The notes under the pieces are model-generated. The model worked only from the letters and a program-made list of their open reading frames with translations, made no database searches and had not been told where the DNA came from. The position numbers and the translations under genes are program-made. Shown here in pieces: positions 7,653 to 15,605 of a DNA stretch of 30,608 nt (within the stretch, counting starts at the first letter, position 1; each line of letters opens with the position of its first letter). The stretch is from the NCBI GenBank assembly GCA_036653075.1, contig JAVVUQ010000014.1, positions 1 to 30,608 on the forward strand, in the 5' to 3' direction. The stretch comes from JAVVUQ01 sp036653075. GTDB lineage: Bacteria; Bacillota; Clostridia; Christensenellales; CAG-314.

Positions 7653-9326
7653 TTAATCATTATTCACTATGCTATAAATTGTCGCCTCATAAGGTCTAAG
7701 TTTATAAGAATTTTCATAATTTTCTTTTCCAACATAGTTATTTATCAAAACCTTCCTACTTTGATACCTAATTTCCTTAGGTAATTTAAAAGATACAGAT
7801 TTACTTGTGAAATTTATAACTATTAGCACTTTCTCTTTTTCATAGGTTTTTGTATACACATAGACTTTTGAACTTAAGGGAAAATACTCTTTATATTCTC
7901 CATATTTCATTGCGCCGTTACTTTTACGAATAGCAATCAATTTGCGATAAAAATTCAGTACTGAATTGGCGTCTTTTTCTTGATTTTCAACGTTTATCTC
8001 TTTATAATTGGGATTAATCGAAATCCACGGTTTACCGCCAAATCCTGCGTTTTCGCTATCGTTCCATTGCATAGGCGTACGCGCGTTATCACGAGACGCA
8101 TAGGCTATCGCGCGCATAACGTATTTTTGCGAGAACCTCAATTTTCGCATCATTTTGTACATATTTAAACATTCTACATCTTTATATTGCGATAAATCTT
8201 GCATTTTTATAGATGTCATAGCTATTTCCTGCCCTTCATAAATAAAAGGTATACCCGTTAGCCCCATCTCCATTACGGCTATCATTTTTGCGCCTTTGTC
8301 GGCATATGTTGAATCGGAACAAAACCGTCCTACCGCTCGTGGCTGGTCGTGATTTTCAAAATAAATAGTATTTATCGCCTTGCCATACAATTCTGTTTGC
8401 CATCTTCCTAAAGTACGCTTAAGCTTTCTATAACGCATTTTCGACATTAAATATTTTATTCCAAAATGATTATCGGCATTCATATGCTCAAAGGTAAATA
8501 CAGCGTTTAACTGTTGTTTTTCATTGTTTTCTATATATGTTAGCGCCTTAGTAGTATCAATCAATACCCCTTCTCCAACAGTAAAACAATCGTACTCGTC
8601 CATTACTTGCTTTAATTGCAACAACAATTCGTGTATAGAATTACCATCAACATAATGCTCTTTACCCACTAACGCTATTGAGTTTTTTCCGTTAGGAAGC
8701 CCCACAGTTTTAGACAATAATGTAATAACGTCACACCTAAATCCGTCTACGCTTCTATCTAACCAAAATTTTAAAACACTTTTTATTTCTTCAATAACTT
8801 TAGGATTACCATAATTTAAATCTGGCTGATTTTTAGCAAATAAATGCATATACCACATATCAGTGTTTTTATCATATTCCCAAGCTTTTTCTGAAAAAAA
8901 TCCCGTCCAATTATTAGGCGGTTTATTTCCCTTGCCCTTCCGCCAATAATAGTAATCTCTGTACGGATTATCTACGCTCTTTTGACTTTCTTTAAACCAC
9001 ATATGCTCATTTGACGTATGATTGATAACTAAATCCATAATTACTCTAATTTTTCGCGCGTGCAATAACTTCACCATCTCATCAAACTGCTCAAGCGTTC
9101 CATATTCAGGATTTATTCTCTTATAATCGCTTATATCATATCCGTAATCAACATTCGGCGAACAATAAAGCGGCGAAAACCATACTGCATTCACTCCAAG
9201 CGACTGCAAATAATCCACTTTTTCAATTACACCTTCAATATCTCCTTTACCATCACCATTTCCATCTCGAAAACTACGTGGATAAATTTGATATACTATT
9301 AGGTCTTTTTGCCACTGCTTATTCAT
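7653..9326 (-). CDS. GH13 alpha-glucosidase, oligo-1,6-glucosidase-like
   Basis: A 557-residue cytoplasmic-type (no signal peptide) glycoside hydrolase of family 13, which releases glucose from the non-reducing end of short oligosaccharides. Visible features: YQIYPRSFRDGNGDGKGDI with the calcium-type loop at 21-29; MDLVINHTS (97-105); nucleophile Asp199 in DGFRCDVITLL; acid/base Glu252 in FTVGEGVL; and the transition-state HD pair at 326-327 in FENHDQPR. A valine directly after the nucleophile is associated with alpha-1,6 preference in this subfamily, so isomaltose/panose-type substrates are likely. The ATG at 9324-9326 is chosen because AAGGAGACG precedes it; a GTG eight codons upstream lacks such a site. 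No sugar transporter is adjacent. Confidence 0.92.
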   Translation of the reverse strand: MNKQWQKDLIVYQIYPRSFRDGNGDGKGDIEGVIEKVDYLQSLGVNAVWFSPLYCSPNVDYGYDISDYKRINPEYGTLEQFDEMVKLLHARKIRVIMDLVINHTSNEHMWFKESQKSVDNPYRDYYYWRKGKGNKPPNNWTGFFSEKAWEYDKNTDMWYMHLFAKNQPDLNYGNPKVIEEIKSVLKFWLDRSVDGFRCDVITLLSKTVGLPNGKNSIALVGKEHYVDGNSIHELLLQLKQVMDEYDCFTVGEGVLIDTTKALTYIENNEKQQLNAVFTFEHMNADNHFGIKYLMSKMRYRKLKRTLGRWQTELYGKAINTIYFENHDQPRAVGRFCSDSTYADKGAKMIAVMEMGLTGIPFIYEGQEIAMTSIKMQDLSQYKDVECLNMYKMMRKLRFSQKYVMRAIAYASRDNARTPMQWNDSENAGFGGKPWISINPNYKEINVENQEKDANSVLNFYRKLIAIRKSNGAMKYGEYKEYFPLSSKVYVYTKTYEKEKVLIVINFTSKSVSFKLPKEIRYQSRKVLINNYVGKENYENSYKLRPYEATIYSIVNND

Positions 9327-9615
9327 TATTTTTCGTCTCCTTGCATACACACTTTTATATCATCACTTTACATCAGCATTTTTATATTAACATTTATATC
9401 AACATTTTTTATCGCTAAAATCAAATTTTTTTAATAGTTTAACTAATTTTTTTTGCCAATATTATATAATTCTTAGTCTTTATCATAACATTAGTTTTAA
9501 TGTATGATTATATACATTATCGCATACATTTATATTGTAACACATTTTTGAAATTTTTACAATATATTTGCTTAAAATGCTTTACTTATATAATAAAAAA
9601 TGATAAACTACTGAG

Positions 9616-9654
9616 GTTAGTTATGACTAACTATATTGTATCATAATATAGTTA
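9616..9654. promoter_or_regulatory. Two adjacent inverted repeats, candidate operator upstream of the ZIP gene
   Basis: GTTAGT-TATG-ACTAAC (9616-9631) overlaps TAACTATATT-gtatcat-AATATAGTTA (9628-9654), a perfect ten-base inverted repeat. The pair ends eight bases before the -35 box of the ZIP promoter, a usual place for a regulator site. I do not recognise a Fur, Zur or MntR consensus. Confidence 0.4.
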
Positions 9655-9661
9655 CATGATA

Positions 9662-9691
9662 TTGAGTTTATTACGCCTTAATTAGTATAAT
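9662..9691 (+). promoter_or_regulatory. Promoter of the ZIP transporter gene
   Basis: -35 TTGAGT (9662-9667), 18-base spacer, -10 TATAAT (9686-9691). It predicts a start near 9698 and an untranslated leader of about 220 bases. Confidence 0.6.
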
Positions 9692-9765
9692 TTTTTAAAG
9701 TTTATAATCTAAACTATTACTTAATATGTATAATGGCTGTATATCTATATGTTTAGTTTAAATTA

Positions 9766-9899
9766 AAGATAAAAATGAAATTAGGGTAAAAATAGAAATG
9801 AAATTAAATTAAATTAAAATGAAAATAAAAATAGAAATAGAAATGAAATTAGAGTAAAAATGAAAATAGAATAAAAACAAAATAGAAATGAAATAGAAA
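9766..9899 (+). repeat. C-depleted A/G/T repeat tract in the ZIP gene leader
   Basis: About 134 bases built from interleaved short words such as TAGAAATGAAATT, AAAATGAAAAT and AATTAAATTA. The plus strand contains a single C in this stretch. The RNA leader would therefore be almost free of C and largely unstructured. It ends just before the AAGGAG ribosome site of the ZIP gene. Confidence 0.65.
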
Positions 9900-9921
9900 T
9901 TGTTAGCTTAAGGAGTTTTTA

Positions 9922-10686
9922 ATGTTTTGGAAGGTTGTAATTTTATCTACTATAGCTGGAGCGATAGGAACTGGGCTTGGTGGATTGTTGGGGTGTTTAA
10001 TAAAAGGAAATAACAAACGAACTACTTCTTTGCTTTTTAGCTTTGCTGGGGGGATAATGCTTGGAATCGTTTTTTTTGATTTAATTCCTGAGCTTATGCC
10101 ACTAAATCGTGAGAACTTGCTTTTACATTTTTTTCTCGCAATAATTGGGATTGCAATTGGAATGTTTTTTGTCTTTGTATTTAACAGTCAAATTGATAAA
10201 AAATTAAATTTATCTAAAGAACTTCCTATTGAAAAACGCAATAATAAAAAATACTTTTTGTCTGGTTTGGCTATTTTTGCTTCAATCGCATTGCATAATT
10301 TACCTGAAGGGTTAGTTATTGGCGCTGGGCAACTTGCCGAAATGGGTACGGTTACGACTATTCTAATTGGAATTCATAATATACCTGAAGGAATGGCGAT
10401 TGCATTGCCGATGAAATTATCTGGCACGTCAACGCCTAAAGCTGTATTTTACTGTATTTTATCTGGAATGCCCACTATTTTTGGCGCAATAATAGGTTAT
10501 GTAGTAGGCGGAGTAAATGATTATATTATAAAGCTTTGTCTTGGAATCGCATCTGGCGCAATGCTCGCAATAGTTTTTTGTGAAATGCTTCCAATGGCGA
10601 CTGACTTTTATCAAAACAAAACAGTTTCCGCAATAGCTTTAATAGTAGGTATAATTGTAGCTTTTGGTTTAGTTACATTTATTTAA
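9922..10686 (+). CDS. ZIP-family divalent metal transporter
   Basis: A 254-residue membrane protein of the ZIP (ZupT/GufA-like) family that imports zinc or a related divalent metal into the cytoplasm. About eight hydrophobic segments are visible. The two metal-site motifs are present: HNLPEG in the fourth helix (125-130) and HNIPEG in the fifth (152-157). A basic, variable loop (about 90-110) separates the third and fourth helices, as usual; it lacks the His-rich run of many relatives. AAGGAG precedes the ATG. Metal preference cannot be read from sequence. The promoter at 9662-9691 has a palindromic element in front of it that could be the site of a metal-sensing repressor. Confidence 0.9.
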   Translation: MFWKVVILSTIAGAIGTGLGGLLGCLIKGNNKRTTSLLFSFAGGIMLGIVFFDLIPELMPLNRENLLLHFFLAIIGIAIGMFFVFVFNSQIDKKLNLSKELPIEKRNNKKYFLSGLAIFASIALHNLPEGLVIGAGQLAEMGTVTTILIGIHNIPEGMAIALPMKLSGTSTPKAVFYCILSGMPTIFGAIIGYVVGGVNDYIIKLCLGIASGAMLAIVFCEMLPMATDFYQNKTVSAIALIVGIIVAFGLVTFI

Positions 10687-10776
10687 TCTTCTTTTCATTA
10701 TAAATAATATATAAATTATCTATATAATATTAGCGTAATATTAGCATATTTCACATTATCAATCATATATTATACT

Positions 10777-11028
10777 ATGGAAACATCTTATAATGATTTA
10801 AAAGCAAAAAATGTAATAAATACCTTAAATGGCAAATGTTTAGGTCATCCAATTGATATGATAATCAACCTAAAAGCAGCCTGTGTTTTAGGCTTGGTGG
10901 TGGCTGGCGAGCGAAAACTATTTAAATCTTGCGAGGATATTTTTATCCCTTGGAACAACATAACTAAAATAGGCGATGATGTTATTTTAATTACATTACC
11001 TTCGCTGACGGAAAGCTGTCCTACATAA
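10777..11028 (+). CDS. YlmC/YmxH-family sporulation-associated protein (PRC-barrel)
   Basis: An 83-residue PRC-barrel-like protein of the YlmC/YmxH family, small proteins common in spore-forming Firmicutes whose exact function is unclear. Typical features are the N-terminal LKAKNVINTLNGKCLGHPID block, a GERKLFKSCEDIFIPWNNI core and a conserved hydrophobic strand VILITL. It follows the ZIP gene by 90 bases and is followed by a strong terminator. No Shine-Dalgarno sequence precedes the ATG. A TATATT at 10766-10771 lies five bases before it, which would fit a leaderless start, but there is no good -35 box. Confidence 0.8.
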   Translation: METSYNDLKAKNVINTLNGKCLGHPIDMIINLKAACVLGLVVAGERKLFKSCEDIFIPWNNITKIGDDVILITLPSLTESCPT

Positions 11029-11053
11029 ATAGTTTTTTATAGTTTAACAACAA

Positions 11054-11109
11054 AAAATGCGTCTTGAATATTAACATAAATAGTATGTTTAATATTTAAG
11101 GCGCATTTT
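11054..11109. terminator. Bidirectional terminator between ymxH and the CoA-transferase gene
   Basis: The arms 11054-11077 and 11085-11109 pair almost completely (about 24 pairs, two wobble/mismatch positions and one bulged A) around a seven-base loop. On the plus strand the stem ends in ATTTTACTTTT; on the minus strand the arm ends in CATTTTTTG. It serves the convergent genes on both sides. Confidence 0.85.
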
Positions 11110-11226
11110 ACTTTTAATATTTACTTTTATCTTTGCCTTTTGCCTTTTACTTTTTATATTTTACCTTTTACCTTTAATATTTTATTTTAATATTTTCATT
11201 ATATGATATATAAATTAATTTTTTAA

Positions 11227-12543
11227 TTAAAAAATAATGCCATATTCTTTAGCTTCGTTATATAATTGTTCTCTAAATCTTGGATGAGCGATAGCGATAA
11301 GCATTTGAACTCTATCTTTAATAGAAGCACCTTTAAGGCGAGCCTTGCCATATTCAGTAACTATATAATCTACGTCGTTTCTCATAAGCGACACGCCTGC
11401 GCCTGGTTTTAATTGCGATACAATTTTGCTAATCTCCACACGTTCGCCAACGCTATTTTTAACCATAGCGGTAGAGTACAAAGCGATAAATGAACGGCCA
11501 TTTTTTGCCATTTGAGCGCCTGTTGCCGTATCGGATTGTCCGCCTGTTCCAGAAAACACTCGTGAGCCAATACTTTCGCTGCAACACTGTCCTGTTAAAT
11601 CTACTTCAATTGTAGTGTTTATTGACACCATATTATCATTTTGAGCGATAACGTATGGATTGTTTGTGTATGCGCTATCGTGAATCTCGATAACATCGGG
11701 ATTTTCTGTTACAAATTCGTATAATTCTTTTGTTCCCATTACAAATACCGTTACATTTTTACCTTTGTGTAACGTCTTTTTTGTGTTGTTGATAACACCC
11801 GCTTTATATAACTTCATCATTCCGCTTGTAAATAATTCGGTATGCACGCCTAAATCTTTTTTGCCATACAACGCTTCTGCTACCGCATTTGGAATACCGC
11901 CAATACCCAATTGAATTGTATCGCCATCGTGAATTTCATTAGCGATGAGTTGTCCAATGATTTTATCTTTATCATTCGATGGAAGGTCAGGAAATAACGG
12001 CGGAAAATAATTTTCTTCTGTTACAAAATCTACATCGTCAATTGATATAATATGATCGCCTTGTAAGAAGGGGAAATTTGGATTTATTTCCAAAATCTTT
12101 AATTTTGATGCTTTAAACATAGGCATTTCGTGACAATTGCTTAGCGATAAGCTAATCATTCCCTTGTCATTAGGCATACTCGCCGACCCTACGTAAATAT
12201 CTGGCTGTCTATACGACAACCTACGCTCTGCGCAATTATGTAAATGCGTAGGTACATAATAACAATTTCCGTTTGCAACAGCCGCCCTTAACGGTGGAGT
12301 TAAAAAGAATCCCTCTTGCGAAAATGAATTTTTGTACGCTGCATTATTAATATACTCAAACTGTTCAAGCACTAAGGTTGAATTTACTTTTACATTCGTA
12401 ACTCTGTCCGCAATAGTATGCAATTTACTTAAAAAACTATGCGCTGCCGCTGGCCCTAATCCCGTAACTATGTCGTCGCCGCTTTTTACAAGCTTTAACG
12501 CCTGCTCTGTGGTAATCAATTTGTCTTTGTAATCGTATTTCAT
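11227..12543 (-). CDS. Acetyl-CoA hydrolase/transferase family CoA-transferase (4-hydroxybutyrate or butyryl-CoA:acetate type)
   Basis: A 438-residue class I-like CoA-transferase that moves CoA between acyl-CoA and a free acid such as acetate. The length matches the 4-hydroxybutyrate/butyryl-CoA:acetate CoA-transferase group. Features: the HNCAERRL segment (102-109), the glycine-rich QLGIGGIPNAVAEAL (211-225), the probable catalytic glutamate Glu236 in GVHTELFTSG, and the C-terminal GTGGQSDTATGAQMAKNG block. In an anaerobe it would fit the last step of butyrate formation or organic-acid use; no other butyrate-pathway gene is nearby, so the substrate stays open. GAGGT precedes the ATG. It lies downstream of pfkA across a 201-base gap filled with tandem repeats. 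Confidence 0.88.
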   Translation of the reverse strand: MKYDYKDKLITTEQALKLVKSGDDIVTGLGPAAAHSFLSKLHTIADRVTNVKVNSTLVLEQFEYINNAAYKNSFSQEGFFLTPPLRAAVANGNCYYVPTHLHNCAERRLSYRQPDIYVGSASMPNDKGMISLSLSNCHEMPMFKASKLKILEINPNFPFLQGDHIISIDDVDFVTEENYFPPLFPDLPSNDKDKIIGQLIANEIHDGDTIQLGIGGIPNAVAEALYGKKDLGVHTELFTSGMMKLYKAGVINNTKKTLHKGKNVTVFVMGTKELYEFVTENPDVIEIHDSAYTNNPYVIAQNDNMVSINTTIEVDLTGQCCSESIGSRVFSGTGGQSDTATGAQMAKNGRSFIALYSTAMVKNSVGERVEISKIVSQLKPGAGVSLMRNDVDYIVTEYGKARLKGASIKDRVQMLIAIAHPRFREQLYNEAKEYGIIF

Positions 12544-12564
12544 TATGACCTCATATATTATATA

Positions 12565-12669
12565 TTTTATTAGTATTTAATCAATTTTATTAGTATTTAA
12601 TTAATTTATGGTATTTAATCATTTTATTAGTATTTAATCATTTTTATTAGTATTTAAATGATTTTATTA
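12565..12669. repeat. Tandem repeat, about 20-base unit, five to six copies
   Basis: Copies of TTTTATTAGTATTTAATCA, some with one to three changes or a shortened unit (for example around 12604-12619), run head to tail in the gap between pfkA and the CoA-transferase gene, ending 22 bases before the latter's start codon. Confidence 0.85.
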
Positions 12670-12744
12670 TTGATTTTTGAAATTTATTTTGCTATTTAAT
12701 AAAAATAAAAATCTATTAAATTTCAAATATTAAATTTAATTATA

Positions 12745-13710
12745 TTATAAGCTTAGAATTTTTGCAATTTCAAAAAGTTCATTATCAAAAGTACGTTTCA
12801 TATCAAGCGCTTTAGATATATCCATATCAATTATATGGTTATCGTGAATTCCAACGACTCTATCGCTACAACCCTCTTTTATTAAATCGACAGCGCGCAC
12901 GCCTAAACGAGCGGCTAAAACTCTATCAAAATTGCTTGGCGACCCGCCTCTTTGAATATGTCCAAGCACCATTGTCCTAACGGAAACACCAGTTTTTTTG
13001 CTAATAATTGATTTAATATTATCCGCTTTTTCTGCGCCTTCCGCTGTTATAATAATATCGCTTGTCTTTCCACGCTCATAATTGCTTTTGATACTCTCGC
13101 AAATCTCGTCAATATTCAATGGTAATTCGGGAACTAAAATAGCTTCAGCTCCTCCAGATACCGCAGAGTAAAGCGCAATATCTCCGCATTTTCTACCCAT
13201 AACTTCAATAATGCAAACTCTATCGTGCGAAGTCATCGTATCTCGTAAACTATTTATTGCCCAAAGCACTGTGTTTACCGCCGTATCAAATCCCAATGTG
13301 AAATCTGTATACGCTAAATCATTATCTATCGTACCTGGGATTCCTACTGCGTTAATTCCAAAGTTTTCGCATAACGCCTTAGCGCCACGAAAACTTCCGT
13401 CGCCACCAATAATAACCAATCCTTCAATTCCACGTTTGCGTAGATTTTCAGCAGCTATACGCTGCACTTCAATGTCTGAAAATTGCGGTAATCTTGCCGT
13501 TTTTAAAATTGTACCGCCTCGTTGCAAAATATCGGAAACTGACCGCCTATCCATTTGAAACATTACATCTTTATATAATCCTTCGTATCCACGCTCAATT
13601 CCAAAAACTTCCATATCATTATATATAGCGCTGCGTACAACCGCCCTAATAGCTGCATTCATTCCAGGAGCGTCTCCGCCACTTGTTAATACACCAATTT
13701 TTTTCACCAT
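12745..13710 (-). CDS. pfkA: ATP-dependent 6-phosphofructokinase
   Basis: Phosphorylates fructose 6-phosphate to fructose 1,6-bisphosphate in glycolysis. The 321-residue length is standard for the bacterial enzyme. Visible: LTSGGDAPGMNAAIR (8-22); GGDGS (102-106), where Gly105 marks the ATP type against the GGDD of pyrophosphate enzymes; the catalytic loop GTIDND with Asp129; and the substrate-binding EVMGRKCGDIA and LGHIQRGGSPS blocks. AGGAG precedes the ATG. In many Firmicutes pyk follows pfkA; here the next gene is a CoA-transferase. Confidence 0.96.
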   Translation of the reverse strand: MVKKIGVLTSGGDAPGMNAAIRAVVRSAIYNDMEVFGIERGYEGLYKDVMFQMDRRSVSDILQRGGTILKTARLPQFSDIEVQRIAAENLRKRGIEGLVIIGGDGSFRGAKALCENFGINAVGIPGTIDNDLAYTDFTLGFDTAVNTVLWAINSLRDTMTSHDRVCIIEVMGRKCGDIALYSAVSGGAEAILVPELPLNIDEICESIKSNYERGKTSDIIITAEGAEKADNIKSIISKKTGVSVRTMVLGHIQRGGSPSNFDRVLAARLGVRAVDLIKEGCSDRVVGIHDNHIIDMDISKALDMKRTFDNELFEIAKILSL

Positions 13711-13876
13711 AACTTATCTCCTAACGGTTGATTTAATATACAAAAAACATAATTTATCGCAACTAATGTTACAACCTATGTATTTATATAATAATTAAAT
13801 ATTATATCTAATATTTAAAGTTTCCCTCATATTTAGTACCTTATACTTAATAACTTAATTCTTGCAACTGTTTTTA

Positions 13877-13905
13877 ATTATAACACATTGTAAAAAAAAA
13901 TACAA
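13877..13905 (-). promoter_or_regulatory. Extended -10 promoter of pfkA
   Basis: On the minus strand TGTTATAAT supplies a perfect extended -10 (TATAAT at 13877-13882), with a weak -35 TTGTAT 17 bases upstream (13900-13905). The leader to the pfkA ATG would be about 160 bases. Confidence 0.55.
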
Positions 13906-13991
13906 TTATTAACGCTTATTTATTTGCACTTTTACCTTTAATGTATTATCATATGTATGTAAAATATAATGTCCTATGTATAATAGAAAAA

Positions 13992-14126
13992 ATAAATTGA
14001 AAATATATGAGATTATATAAATAAATTGAAAAATATATGAGATTATATAAATAAATTGAAAAATATATGAGATTATATGAATAAATTAAAAATATATTAG
14101 ATTATATAAATAAATTGAAAATATTA
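13992..14126. repeat. Tandem repeat, 29-30-base unit, about 4.6 copies
   Basis: Units at 13992-14020, 14021-14050, 14051-14080 and 14081-14109, and a partial one from 14110. Units two and three differ by one base. Each starts ATAAATT and carries ATATATGAGATTATAT in its second half, slightly altered in the fourth. There are no spacers, so it is not a CRISPR array. It ends about 60 bases before the reductase start codon. Confidence 0.9.
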
Positions 14127-14188
14127 ATGGATAATAATTTAATATAAAAAATATAAAAATAAAAATAAATACGTTTGTGAGGACAACA

Positions 14189-15214
14189 ATGAAATATTCA
14201 ATTTTAGGAAAAACAGGGTTAAGTGTTTCTCGTATCGGGTTTGGTGGTATTCCTATTCAACGTGGCGATAAAGATGCCGCAAACAAGGCGATAATGACAG
14301 CTTATGAAAATGGAATAAATTATATTGATACAGCTCGTGGTTATTCTGTTTCTGAAAGTTATATCGGACAGTCGTTGATGCAAATACGAAAAAATATAAT
14401 ACTTGCAACTAAATCGCCTGCTTTAAGTTTTGACGCTATGACAGCGGATATTGACAAATCATTACACGATTTAAAAACAGATTACGTCGATATTTATCAA
14501 ATTCACAATATAAAAGATGAAAAAGCGGTTGATGTCGCATTTGGTGAAAATGGCGCTATGGAAGCGTTGTATAAAGCGCAAAAAGCTGGTAAAATTCGCT
14601 TTATTGGTTTAACTTCGCATATTAAAGATACTCTTTTTTATGCAATTAAGCGTTTTGAAAAGGATATATGCACAATTATGTATCCCTTTAACATTGTGGA
14701 AACAGAGGGTAGCGAATTGATGAAAACTGCTACTAACGCAAATATTGGAACGCTTGCTATGAAACCGCTTGGCGGCGGAAATCTTGATGATGTTCAACTA
14801 TCTATTCGTTTTATTTTGCAAAATCCAAATATTAATATTGCTTTAATGGGTATAGGCGACAGCGTAGAAGCTGAATTTGACGCTAAAATTAACTGTTCGC
14901 CTCTTACTGAAAACGAATTATTACAATGCCAGCAAATTCGCGCAAAACTTGGCTCAACATTTTGTCGCCGATGTAATTATTGCGCTCCTTGCGCCGTTGG
15001 TATTGATATTCCAACAATGTTCACTTTTCAAAATTATTTGAACAATTACGCCCTCGCAAATTGGGCGATAAACCGCTATCAATCAATGAAAGTAGATGCA
15101 AACGCTTGTATAAAATGCGGAGTATGCGAAACTCGTTGCCCCTATAATATCAACATTCGTGAACGTATTGCGAAAGTTGCAATAGATTTCAATAAAGCGA
15201 TAAATAATAAATAA
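14189..15214 (+). CDS. Aldo/keto reductase with C-terminal ferredoxin-like 4Fe-4S domain
   Basis: A 341-residue protein with an aldo/keto reductase barrel (1 to about 250) fused to a two-cluster ferredoxin-like tail. The catalytic tetrad is complete: Asp47, Tyr52, Lys75 and His106. The tail has CRRCNYCAPC (Cys259, 262, 265, 268) and CIKCGVCETRCP (Cys307, 310, 313, 317), each able to hold a 4Fe-4S cluster. Such proteins are common in anaerobes and are thought to couple NAD(P)H or ferredoxin to reduction of a carbonyl; the substrate is unknown. The start is the ATG preceded by GAGGAC; a GTG four codons earlier contains that site. It is transcribed alone on the plus strand and ends before a strong terminator. 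Confidence 0.92.
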   Translation: MKYSILGKTGLSVSRIGFGGIPIQRGDKDAANKAIMTAYENGINYIDTARGYSVSESYIGQSLMQIRKNIILATKSPALSFDAMTADIDKSLHDLKTDYVDIYQIHNIKDEKAVDVAFGENGAMEALYKAQKAGKIRFIGLTSHIKDTLFYAIKRFEKDICTIMYPFNIVETEGSELMKTATNANIGTLAMKPLGGGNLDDVQLSIRFILQNPNINIALMGIGDSVEAEFDAKINCSPLTENELLQCQQIRAKLGSTFCRRCNYCAPCAVGIDIPTMFTFQNYLNNYALANWAINRYQSMKVDANACIKCGVCETRCPYNINIRERIAKVAIDFNKAINNK

Positions 15215-15348
15215 TCATTATTTATACTGTTAAATTATAATTATTACAGCGTTATTACTATGCAAATAATGTTTTTAACAGTTTTATACTATAATTACAT
15301 ACGCATTGCTTAGTTTCTTGTCCATTTGATAATATATTAAATAAATAA

Positions 15349-15387
15349 AAGCCATAGAGCATTACTGCTATATGGCTTGCTTTTTTT
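15349..15387 (+). terminator. Intrinsic terminator after the aldo/keto reductase (bidirectional)
   Basis: A 13-position stem (15349-15361 with 15366-15378, one mismatch) with loop TTAC is followed by GC and seven T on the plus strand. On the minus strand the same stem is followed by TTTTATTTATTT, so it can also stop transcripts of the PolC-like gene. Confidence 0.88.
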
Positions 15388-15414
15388 ATAACAACATTTC
15401 ATTATTATACTTTA

Positions 15415-15580
15415 TTAATTTTTATTATTTTATAATTTATAATTTATATTTTATATTTTATATTTTAAAATTTATATTTTATATTTTATATTTTATATTT
15501 TATTTTTTTATATTTTATATTTTATTTTTTTATTATTTTATAATTTATATTTTATTATTTTAAAATATTATAGTTTTTGT
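15415..15580. repeat. AT-only simple repeat, heptamer ATATTTT
   Basis: Runs of ATATTTT units interrupted by T-runs and TATAATTTAT words. The long hydrophobic plus-strand frame across it is an artefact of composition. Confidence 0.8.
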
Positions 15581-15605
15581 TAAAGTTAATGTTTTATTTT
15601 TGTCA

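Larger units (their letters stand above)
9327..9921. other. 595-base divergent intergenic region between GH13 and ZIP genes
   Basis: Next to the GH13 start (about 9351-9415) four degenerate copies of a 13-14-base unit of the type TGTTGATATAAA are strung together. Two adjacent inverted repeats lie at 9616-9654, a plus-strand promoter at 9662-9691, and a strand-biased A/G/T repeat tract at about 9766-9899. Several TATAAT-like boxes exist on the minus strand for the GH13 gene, but none has a convincing -35 partner. No coding potential was seen. Confidence 0.6.
13711..14188. other. 478-base divergent intergenic region between pfkA and the aldo/keto reductase
   Basis: It carries the pfkA promoter and leader on one side and a 30-base tandem repeat on the other, both described separately. 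Between them a plus-strand TTGCAC/TATCAT pair with 17-base spacing near 13923-13951 is a possible promoter for the reductase, but several other TATAAT-like boxes compete. No gene is seen. Confidence 0.5.
15215..15605. other. 391-base gap between convergent genes, with terminator and extreme AT repeats
   Basis: From 15226 to 15282 an inverted repeat (ACTGTTAAA with TTTAACAGT) frames a loop with an inner ATTATT/AAATAAT pairing. The reductase terminator follows. From about 15415 to 15580 the sequence is nearly pure A/T, with a heptamer ATATTTT repeated many times (densest about 15440-15530). No remnant of the PolC polymerase region can be recognised here. Confidence 0.7.

Noticed and set aside
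13992..14126. Regular 30-base repeats as a possible CRISPR array
   Set aside because: The units are joined head to tail with no unique spacers, and no cas gene is near.
15372..15563. Phe/Tyr/Ile/Leu-rich small reading frame that could look like a membrane peptide
   Set aside because: It is translated from AT-only heptamer repeats and begins inside the terminator hairpin; no ribosome site.
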